A program made the position numbers and the translations under genes. Of a stretch of DNA of 32,346 nucleotides, positions 25,754 to 32,346 are shown in pieces; position 1 is the first letter of the stretch, and every line of letters begins with the position of its first letter. This DNA is from Bacteroidales bacterium (GTDB taxonomy: Bacteria > Bacteroidota > Bacteroidia > Bacteroidales > UBA932): contig JAEESD010000007.1 of the NCBI GenBank assembly GCA_016286145.1, positions 1 through 32,346 on the forward strand, written 5' to 3'. The notes below the pieces were generated by a model, which had not been told where the DNA came from, did no database searches, and was given only the letters and a program-made list of their open reading frames with translations.

Positions 25754-26724
25754 TGGCTCAGAATTTTGCAGAACTCGGCAGGGTAGAGGCTATCCGCCAG
25801 CTTTTCGAAGGGACCGGTTTCGAGCCCTTCGGAGAGCCGCTTTGGCTGACAGCCGGCCAGCAGGAATGCATCACTACAGCGTCCGGCCTGATGTCGGAGG
25901 GCGTAGACTTCGATCTGGTTTATTTTCCCCTTCCTCACCTCGGCCGCAAGGCAGTCCTTAAGGTCACTGGCGAGCTCTATGCCGTGATGGCCCAGCCCGA
26001 GTCGCTGAGTATCCAGCTCGGAATCTCCGCAAAACTGGATTTTCCCCAGATAAAAGAGCTCTGGAGCGGAATAGTCTCCGCCGCAAAGGACCATGGCTAC
26101 CGCAGCCTCAGCCTTGAGCTTCAGCCTTCGAAAAACGGTCTTACGATCGCGCTGGCTGCTACAGGCCGACACAGCGCCGCGGTCTCTGCGGCCCGTCCGA
26201 AGGCGCAGAGCAAGGACCTTGTCTGCGTCTCCGGCCCGCTGGGCGCGGCCTATCTCGGCCTGCAAGCCCTCCAGCGCGAGAAAAGCAACTTCGACAAGGG
26301 AACCCATAACCGGGAGGCCCTGGAGCGCTATAAGATGCTGGTCGCGGCCTATTTGAAGCCCGAGCTTGAGCCCGTCAGCCTCGCTGCCTCGTACGGTTAT
26401 TTCGTCACACACGGCCTTGCAGATGCCCTGCTTCGCCTCCAGCGGGACAGCGGTTTCGGCGTAAAGGTATATGCTGATAAGATCCCTTTCGAGGGCGGTA
26501 GCTTCGACCTTGGGAAGGAATTGAACCTGGATCCAGTCTCGGCGGCCATGAACGGAGGAGAGGATTATCACCTCCTGTTTGTAGTGCCGCTCGCTCAGTT
26601 TGAGCAGTTCCGCAAGGACTTCCAGACCTTCGATATCATTGGCCATCTCGCCCAGCCGGAAGTGGGCGCGGTCTTAGTTACCCCGGAAGGGGTAGAACTG
26701 CCTCTCAAGGCCCAAGGCTGGTAG
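25753..26724 (+). CDS. ThiL / AIR-synthase-family protein lacking active-site residues
   Basis: The 323-residue protein aligns along its length with Bacteroidota thiamine-monophosphate kinase: SEGVDFDLVYFPLPHLGRKAV (49-68), CVSGPLGAAYLGLQALQREKS (158-178), and NGGEDYHLLF (267-276). The residues that bind Mg and nucleotide are missing. GDDAA is absent from the N-terminus, TTD is TTA (41-43), the LSD segment is VTGE (71-74), GGDT is LELQ (121-124), and DISDGL is VTHGL (218-222). Only the late GGEDY is kept. It is therefore unlikely to phosphorylate thiamine phosphate and may be a regulatory or binding protein. It is translationally coupled to glyS and precedes dnaE by 3 bp. The frame is intact, so it is not a decaying pseudogene. 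Confidence 0.78.
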   Translation: MAQNFAELGRVEAIRQLFEGTGFEPFGEPLWLTAGQQECITTASGLMSEGVDFDLVYFPLPHLGRKAVLKVTGELYAVMAQPESLSIQLGISAKLDFPQIKELWSGIVSAAKDHGYRSLSLELQPSKNGLTIALAATGRHSAAVSAARPKAQSKDLVCVSGPLGAAYLGLQALQREKSNFDKGTHNREALERYKMLVAAYLKPELEPVSLAASYGYFVTHGLADALLRLQRDSGFGVKVYADKIPFEGGSFDLGKELNLDPVSAAMNGGEDYHLLFVVPLAQFEQFRKDFQTFDIIGHLAQPEVGAVLVTPEGVELPLKAQGW

Positions 26725-26727
26725 AAT

Positions 26728-29700
26728 ATGGCTTTTGTACACCTTCATCTCCACACCCAGTACAGTATTCTTGACGGTCTTACGAACATCAAGAAGCTAT
26801 TCGCGCGCGCGAGGGAGCTGGGTATGCCTGCCCTGGCCATCACAGACCACGGCAACATGTTCGGAGTGAAGGAGTTCTTCCGTTGGGCAGACGACAAAAG
26901 CAACAAAGACGCCGACGGAAATTATATCGTAAGGCCCATCATTGGCTGCGAGATCTACGTCACGCGCCACTACGACCACCACCTCAAGGACAACGACCAC
27001 AAACGTTACTATCACCTCATCCTTCTGGCAAAGAACTACGCCGGGTATAAAAACCTGATGAAGATAGTCTCCACGGCCCACATCGAGGGCATGTACTATC
27101 GTCCGCGCGTAAGCCACGAAATAGTCGAGAAGTACCACGAAAACCTTATCTGCAGCTCTGCCTGCCTTGCCGGAGAAGTCTCCAAGAGCATCCTGGCGGG
27201 GGATATGGAAGCTGCGAGGGCTGCGATAGCCTGGCATAAAAAGGTTTTCGGAGACGACTATTACCTGGAGGTGATGCTCCATAAACCCGAGGATCCGAGC
27301 CTCAGCCTTGACGTGTACAAAGGACAGCTTACAGTTAATCAGGCTATTTTCCAGCTGGCAGAGGAGACGGGGACGAAGGTGATTGCCACCAACGACGTCC
27401 ACTTCCTGATGAAGGAAGACGGTCCGGTCCACGACCGCCTCATCTGCCTTACGATGAACAATGACATCGACGACCCCAACCGAATCAGGTATACTCAGCA
27501 GGAGTATCTTAAGAGCGAGGCCGAGATGCGCGATCTGTTCCCGGAACACCCCGAAGTAATAGACAATACGATCGAGGTCGCCTCCAAGATTGAGCAGTAC
27601 AAGATAGACCGTCCGCCTATCCTTCCTAAGTTCAAGATCGATCCAGAGTTCCTCGCCAGGCGCGACGAGTATCTCGAAAAATACTCCGAGATAATCGAGA
27701 ACGGCAAATATTCGATTGTCAAGGACAAGAAAACGGGCGAAATAGTCAGTAAGGAGTATCGTGGAGATGATTTCTGTACTTCTGTAGCGTATCTGTGTCA
27801 CCTTACCTACGAGGGCGCCCACAAGCGTTACGGCCCTACTCTTACCGAAGAGCAGAAGTCCCGAATAGAGTTCGAGCTGAAGACCATCTCGTTTATGGGC
27901 TTCCCGGACTACTTCCTGATCGTCCAGGACTATATCGCAGCTTCGCGCCGGATGGGCTATCTGGTAGGCCCTGGAAGAGGTTCCGCCGCAGGTTCGGTAG
28001 TGGCCTATTGCCTCTGGATTACCAATCTCGACCCGATTAAATACCAGCTCCTGTTCGAGCGTTTCCTCAATCCGGATCGTATCAATATGCCGGATATAGA
28101 CGTAGACTTCGAGAACCTTACCGCGGCCCACGAATACGTAGAACATACCTACGGAGCGGACCACGTCTCGCGCGTCATCACCTTCGGAACGATGCTCGCC
28201 AAGGGTGCGATCAAGGACGTTGCCCGAATAAGCCACGTCTCGATAGACGAATCCAACAGGCTTACGAAGATGGTCCCCGACCGTCTTTCCGAAAAGATAG
28301 AGAAGGAATATCCCTTCAACCCTAAGCTGGATGAGCTTAAACCTGGTTTTAAGCAGGTAGAGAAGGACGGAAAGATATTCCAGGTAGGTAAGGAAGATAC
28401 GGATGTCAAGGTTACTCTCGGCAGCTGTTTCCGCCTGGTCCCGGATATGAAAAACGAGCTTGAGAATGGCCCTGAGCTTAACAGGGAAGTGCTCAAGTAC
28501 GCCAGCCAGCTAGAGGGAACCATCCGCCAGGTCGGCCAGCACGCCTGCGCTACCATCATCGGCCCCAGCGACCTTACCGAGAATATCCCTATCTGCCTTT
28601 CGAAGGATAAGGAAACGGGACTGGACGTCTGGACCTCGCAATACGACGGACACTATATCGAGAGCGTAGGAATGCTCAAGATGGACTTCCTGGGACTGAA
28701 CACCCTCTCGATTATCCACAAAACTCTTGACAATATCAAGGCCCGCCACGGTATCGATATCGACATCGAGGCTATCCCTATCGACGATAAACCGACCTTT
28801 GAACTCTACGGACGCGGAGATACTACGGTAGTATTCCAGTTCGAGTCCGAGGGTATGAAAAGCTGGCTCCAGAAGCTCCACCCGGAGCGTTTTGAAGACC
28901 TTATCGCTATGAACGCCCTGTATCGTCCGGGTCCTATGGACTATATTCCGGACTTTGTAGACAGAAAGCAGGGCCTTAAGCCTATCGAGTATGATCTCCC
29001 CGAGATGGAGGAGTATCTTACTGATACATACGGAATTACGGTTTATCAAGAGCAGGTTATGCTTCTGTCCCAGAAGCTCGCAAACTTCACTAAAGGCCAG
29101 GCAGATACCCTCCGTAAGGCTATGGGTAAGAAGCAGCTGGACGTAATGATGGACCTTAAGGAGAAGTTCATGAGCGGCGGTATGGCCAACGGCCACCCCG
29201 AGAAGGTCCTGGACAAGATCTGGAAAGACTGGGAGAAATTCGCTCAGTACGCGTTCAACAAGTCCCACGCAACCTGCTACGCCTGGGTCAGCTATCAGAC
29301 AGGATGGCTCAAATGTCACTATACAGCAGAGTTCCTTTCCGCCAATCTCTCCTGCAATCTCTCCGATATGGACGAGATCAAGAAGATTATGGCAGACTGC
29401 AAGCTCCATAAGATAAAGGTTCTTAACCCTGATATAAACGAGTCTGAGGCCAGTTTCACCGTAAACAAGGCTGGAGACATACGCTTTGGACTTGGCGGAA
29501 TGAAGGGCTTTGGCTCCAATATCGTAGACACTATCGTAAGGCAGAGAGCCCTGAACGGCCAGTTTAAAGACGTTTGGGATTTTGTAGAGAGGATGGCAGA
29601 GTATAATGGGATGGATCCCAAGAACAACGCTCCGGTAGGAAGGAAGCCTCTTGAATCGCTCATCTACGCGGGCGCATTCGACTCCTTCGGCTACAAACGC

Positions 29701-30555
29701 ACCCAGTTCTTCCTTCCCGGAAACAGCGGAGATCTGTTTATAGACGAGCTCGTACGCTATGCTGAACTCTATAAGAACGATAAGTTGGACAACAGCGTCT
29801 CGCTATTTGGGGATTCCGAGGAGATGAAACCGGTTCGCCCCGAGATGCCGGCCGCCCCTGCCTATGAAGATCAGCTCCCGTTGCTACAGAAGGAGAAGGA
29901 AATAGTAGGAATGTTTCTTTCGTCACATCCGCTGGACCGCTACTCCTTCGAAATGGAGACCTTTACAAACTGTGAGTTGGCGGGTATCAGTGACGTAATT
30001 GCCAAGGCAAACGCGGAGCAGAAGGGTTCTAAGCTGGCTATGGGTGGAATCGTCACAGCCATCGATATCAGTACGACCCGCAACGGAAATCCGTCACTTA
30101 AAGCAACGATCGAAGATTATTCGGGCGCGTATACGCTTACTTTCTATGGTAAAAACGTCGACATTTTCCGTCCGAAACTCGAGCTTCATCAGGCTGTTTA
30201 CGTAACCGCCGAAGTAAAGGCGCGCTTCAGAGGCAAAAAAGATCCGAACGACAAGTCTCCGGAAGAGTTCGAGCTTCGTGTTATAGACATTACTATGCTA
30301 GGAAGCGTCAACGAGTCGCTCCTGAAAGCTCTGAAAGTTTACGTTAACGAGGACGTAATTACGTCACAATTCCGAAAAGATTTCCTTAAGGCCATTAAGG
30401 GAAATAAGGGCCCTACTCCTCTTACTATTGTGCTTGTCAGCCAGAAGCATAAGTGGACAATGGAGATGAAGTCCAAAAAGTACAATGTTGCAGTGTGTTC
30501 AGACTTCCTTTCCCAGCTGAAATCCCTCGGTTTGTCCTATAAAGCGGTCAGATAG
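26728..30555 (+). CDS. dnaE: DNA polymerase III alpha subunit
   Basis: DnaE is the catalytic subunit of the replicative polymerase. The 1275-residue protein has the N-terminal PHP domain (FVHLHLHTQYSILDGLTNI and ITDHGNMFG). It also has the polymerase core with GRGSAAGSVVAY near 416 and the catalytic MPDIDVDFE near 454, and the later active-site helix-rich part with FQFESEGM. The tandem helix-hairpin-helix region and a C-terminal OB-fold (MGGIVTAIDISTTRNGNPSLKATIEDYSG, near 1105-1133) follow. No intein or split is seen. It follows the ThiL-like gene by 3 bp, so glyS, ThiL-like and dnaE probably form one operon. A Rho-independent terminator follows. Confidence 0.97.
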   Translation: MAFVHLHLHTQYSILDGLTNIKKLFARARELGMPALAITDHGNMFGVKEFFRWADDKSNKDADGNYIVRPIIGCEIYVTRHYDHHLKDNDHKRYYHLILLAKNYAGYKNLMKIVSTAHIEGMYYRPRVSHEIVEKYHENLICSSACLAGEVSKSILAGDMEAARAAIAWHKKVFGDDYYLEVMLHKPEDPSLSLDVYKGQLTVNQAIFQLAEETGTKVIATNDVHFLMKEDGPVHDRLICLTMNNDIDDPNRIRYTQQEYLKSEAEMRDLFPEHPEVIDNTIEVASKIEQYKIDRPPILPKFKIDPEFLARRDEYLEKYSEIIENGKYSIVKDKKTGEIVSKEYRGDDFCTSVAYLCHLTYEGAHKRYGPTLTEEQKSRIEFELKTISFMGFPDYFLIVQDYIAASRRMGYLVGPGRGSAAGSVVAYCLWITNLDPIKYQLLFERFLNPDRINMPDIDVDFENLTAAHEYVEHTYGADHVSRVITFGTMLAKGAIKDVARISHVSIDESNRLTKMVPDRLSEKIEKEYPFNPKLDELKPGFKQVEKDGKIFQVGKEDTDVKVTLGSCFRLVPDMKNELENGPELNREVLKYASQLEGTIRQVGQHACATIIGPSDLTENIPICLSKDKETGLDVWTSQYDGHYIESVGMLKMDFLGLNTLSIIHKTLDNIKARHGIDIDIEAIPIDDKPTFELYGRGDTTVVFQFESEGMKSWLQKLHPERFEDLIAMNALYRPGPMDYIPDFVDRKQGLKPIEYDLPEMEEYLTDTYGITVYQEQVMLLSQKLANFTKGQADTLRKAMGKKQLDVMMDLKEKFMSGGMANGHPEKVLDKIWKDWEKFAQYAFNKSHATCYAWVSYQTGWLKCHYTAEFLSANLSCNLSDMDEIKKIMADCKLHKIKVLNPDINESEASFTVNKAGDIRFGLGGMKGFGSNIVDTIVRQRALNGQFKDVWDFVERMAEYNGMDPKNNAPVGRKPLESLIYAGAFDSFGYKRTQFFLPGNSGDLFIDELVRYAELYKNDKLDNSVSLFGDSEEMKPVRPEMPAAPAYEDQLPLLQKEKEIVGMFLSSHPLDRYSFEMETFTNCELAGISDVIAKANAEQKGSKLAMGGIVTAIDISTTRNGNPSLKATIEDYSGAYTLTFYGKNVDIFRPKLELHQAVYVTAEVKARFRGKKDPNDKSPEEFELRVIDITMLGSVNESLLKALKVYVNEDVITSQFRKDFLKAIKGNKGPTPLTIVLVSQKHKWTMEMKSKKYNVAVCSDFLSQLKSLGLSYKAVR

Positions 30556-30580
30556 TCGGCCTTTAAGAGCCGAGTTCACA

Positions 30581-30603
30581 ACGGGGCCAGACTCCGTCTT
30601 TTT
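30581..30603 (+). terminator. Rho-independent terminator of dnaE
   Basis: A 6-bp stem (30581-30586 with 30592-30597, one G-U) with a 5-nt loop is followed by CTTTTT. It lies 25 bp after the dnaE stop. Confidence 0.75.
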
Positions 30604-30622
30604 AATAAGATTTTCTTCCACC

Positions 30623-30661
30623 GGACCTATTCTTTAAGAAATTTAAGAATAAGGTCCTTTT
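30623..30661. terminator. second hairpin, possible bidirectional terminator or attenuator
   Basis: GGACCTATTCTTTAA pairs with the complementary arm ending in AAGGTCC (30623-30657, one bulge) and is followed by TTTT at 30658-30661. It lies between the dnaE terminator and the next gene's promoter. It could be a backup terminator. Confidence 0.55.
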
Positions 30662-30711
30662 CAGAACCGTAGAGTTCAAAAATAAAACTTCTTTAAAAAA
30701 GTGTGGATTTC

Positions 30712-30742
30712 TTTGAAAGTCGTTAGAAAAAGTGTAAATTTG
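30712..30742 (+). promoter_or_regulatory. Bacteroidota-type promoter for the AAA/DUF4143 ATPase
   Basis: TTTG (30712-30715) and TAAATTTG (30735-30742) are spaced exactly 19 bp and match the -33/-7 consensus. The ATG at 30763 is 20 bp past the -7 box. Confidence 0.7.
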
Positions 30743-30762
30743 TTCTGAAAGACTATCAAAGT

Positions 30763-32073
30763 ATGAAAAGAGCTGCTTATAAGGATCTTTTACACTGGAA
30801 AAGCAATAAATTCCACCGTCCCCTCCTGGTTTATGGCGCAAGACGAACAGGTAAGACTTATTTGCTTAAAGAGTTCGCAAAAACGGAGTATGAGAAGGTA
30901 ATTTATCTCAATTTTGAGGAGAATCCGGACTACAAAACCGTATTTCAGAACGAGCCTGAAGCCAGTCGCGTACTTCGCGAAATTTCATCACTCTCAAAGA
31001 TAGATGTCACCCCCGGTAACACTCTTCTTATATGGGATGAAATTCAGTCTTGTCCAGAGGCTCTCAGTGTGCTTCCCGATTTTGTAGAGTCTGACTTCGG
31101 TTTCGACATTATAGTCTGCGGATTTCTTCCCGCAAGCCCTAAGGCAGAGGCAAAGATTGAGGAATTAAAGCAATCAAGGACTATTGAGACCCTAAGACTC
31201 TTCCCTTTTTCCTACGATGAGTTCCTCTCCGCCACCGGCCATGATAATATGGCGGGACTTCTGCGTAGTCTCGACTGGGGCGCTATCGGCTCTCTTCTTC
31301 CGAAGTACAATCAGTACCTGAAAGAATATCTTTTTTGCGGTGGAATGCCTCAGGCCGTAGCGGCCTTTGTCGAAGGACAGCTTCCTTCTCAGGTCCGCGC
31401 AGTACAGAAAGACCTTCTTACTGCCTCGGATAACGACATTCTGCGTTTTGCTCCTAAGCGCCACATAGATGAAATTACCGCTGTCCTGAATTCAGTGTTC
31501 CCTCAGCTTCTTGACGAGAACCAGAAATTCAACCTCTCAAAACTAAAAGATGGCGCCCGCCTGAAGGATTACGACAGTTCAATTTCCTGGCTCGTCCGCG
31601 CGGGACTTATATATAAGGTACATAAACTAAGTACGGTTTCGATGCCCATCGAATTCTTCCAGGACGCGAGGAGCTTCAAGCTGTTCCCTTTCGATCCCGG
31701 AATGGCGGCCGCCCTGGCAGATATAGATCCCGCAAGAATTCTGGTGGGCGATGAGGCCTTCAAGGGTTTCAATGGCGCCCTGCTCCAGACCCTCGTTTTG
31801 AACCAGATCGTTTTTCGCGGAGATCCCGTCTGCTACTATGGAGTTCAGGGATCTACCCTCTCTATAGACTTTATCGTCCAGGAGCTTTCGCGTATAGTAC
31901 CGGTAGAGGTGATGCCCTATCAGAACGGAAATTCAAAAGCTATGAGGCTCTTTTTCGAAAAGAACCCCGCGCGAAAAGGAATACGCGCTTCGCTCGACAA
32001 TCACTTCGGCCGCGAGTGGATGGATAATGTCCCCGTCTATGCGGTCTCGTTCTTTCTTGCTGGTCTGTCATGA
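30763..32073 (+). CDS. AAA-type ATPase with DUF4143 C-terminal domain
   Basis: The 436-residue protein has an N-terminal AAA_14-type P-loop domain (Walker A GARRTGKT near residues 25-32; Walker B LLIWDEIQ near 88-95). A C-terminal DUF4143-type domain, probably nuclease-fold-like, follows with SLSIDFIVQE and VPVEVMP strands. Such ATPases are widespread in Bacteroidota genomes. Their role is unknown, though toxin-antitoxin-like and DNA-related roles have been suggested. The usual arrangement is a stand-alone gene. Here it has its own promoter and overlaps the lipoate-ligase gene as ATGA, so the two may be co-translated. The gene is intact. Confidence 0.85.
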   Translation: MKRAAYKDLLHWKSNKFHRPLLVYGARRTGKTYLLKEFAKTEYEKVIYLNFEENPDYKTVFQNEPEASRVLREISSLSKIDVTPGNTLLIWDEIQSCPEALSVLPDFVESDFGFDIIVCGFLPASPKAEAKIEELKQSRTIETLRLFPFSYDEFLSATGHDNMAGLLRSLDWGAIGSLLPKYNQYLKEYLFCGGMPQAVAAFVEGQLPSQVRAVQKDLLTASDNDILRFAPKRHIDEITAVLNSVFPQLLDENQKFNLSKLKDGARLKDYDSSISWLVRAGLIYKVHKLSTVSMPIEFFQDARSFKLFPFDPGMAAALADIDPARILVGDEAFKGFNGALLQTLVLNQIVFRGDPVCYYGVQGSTLSIDFIVQELSRIVPVEVMPYQNGNSKAMRLFFEKNPARKGIRASLDNHFGREWMDNVPVYAVSFFLAGLS

Positions 32074-32346
32074 AAAAGGTGGTAATTCCCGCCGGCGCTC
32101 CGGACCGGCTTACTTTCTTCCTCGCCGCGGAAGAGTATCTCGCGAAAAGCGTGAAAGAAGAATTGTTCTTTACCTGGCAGTCGCCCCCGACCGTAATCTG
32201 CGGCCGTAATCAGGTTATCGAAAACGAAGTCAATCTCGAGTATTGCCGTGAAAACAATATTGTCGTGGTCCGCAGGAAGAGCGGCGGCGGCTGCGTTTAC
32301 TCGGACTGGGGAAACGTGATGCTCTCGTTCGTTACCCCGGACCTCG
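32070..32346 (+). CDS. lplA: lipoate-protein ligase A, N-terminal part only
   Basis: LplA attaches exogenous lipoate to 2-oxoacid dehydrogenase and glycine-cleavage H proteins. Only 92 codons are visible; the gene runs off the right edge. The segments FFTWQSPPTVICGRNQVIENEVN and VVRRKSGGGCVYSDWGNVMLSFV are characteristic: the second holds the RRxSGGGxVYxDxGN motif of LplA that binds lipoyl-AMP. The ATG at 32070 overlaps the preceding stop as ATGA. The octanoyltransferase LipM shares this fold, but the YSDWGN version favours LplA. Confidence 0.88.
   Translation, partial: MKKVVIPAGAPDRLTFFLAAEEYLAKSVKEELFFTWQSPPTVICGRNQVIENEVNLEYCRENNIVVVRRKSGGGCVYSDWGNVMLSFVTPDL

Noticed and set aside
26797..28236. 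Minus-strand open frame of 479 codons inside dnaE
   Set aside because: Antisense shadow of the PHP and polymerase regions; no promoter or domain supports it.
28712..28720. Perfect DnaA box TTATCCACA in dnaE
   Set aside because: It is a single copy inside a conserved coding stretch (IIHK) with no cluster or AT-rich flank, so it is most likely chance.

Overview
The window looks like chromosomal DNA from a member of the Bacteroidales (phylum Bacteroidota), probably an uncultured gut-type lineage. The evidence is the gene content (a Bacteroidota-style coaX / outer-membrane protein / TPR / lptC / SurA-like isomerase cluster, a typical Bacteroidota TonB, eukaryote-like single-chain GlyRS and a long DnaE). 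It is also supported by repeated promoter motifs of the Bacteroidota type (TTG or TTTG, about 19-21 bp, then TAnnTTTG) and by weak Shine-Dalgarno use. I cannot name the species. Almost all genes are core housekeeping genes. I saw no phage, insertion sequence, CRISPR array, rRNA or tRNA. No stretch above 300 bp lacks a gene.

Layout. Bases 1-12614 are transcribed leftwards throughout. Reading from right to left they are mfd, then the envelope cluster coaX / outer-membrane beta-barrel / TPR protein / lptC / SurA-like PPIase, then galK / LamG lipoprotein / CpXC zinc-ribbon protein, then the start of a YeiH-like transporter. Bases 12615-12853 are an AT-rich intergenic region with a cluster of DnaA-box-like sequences. 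From 12854 to the right edge nearly everything is transcribed rightwards: ruvB, sdhA-sdhB, (hflX and tonB leftwards), ybeY-mnmG-ruvA-sufS, sufE-sufT-like-folK, glyS / ThiL-like / dnaE, an AAA/DUF4143 ATPase and the start of a lipoate-protein ligase gene.

The most interesting reading is that the window spans a chromosomal origin region. DnaA boxes (two perfect, facing each other, plus near matches) lie in an AT-rich divergent intergenic region, genes point away from it on both sides, and two sites resembling ParB-binding parS lie 8 and 10 kb away, inside mnmG and sufS. None of this proves origin function; the strand composition I sampled by eye follows coding strand and is not independent support.

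Other points: a roughly 124-bp highly structured inverted-repeat element between sufS and sufE; a CoaX lacking two of three conserved aspartates; a ThiL-family protein that has lost its metal- and nucleotide-binding aspartates; sdhAB without an adjacent membrane-anchor subunit gene; and a translationally coupled galK / LamG lipoprotein / CpXC operon.
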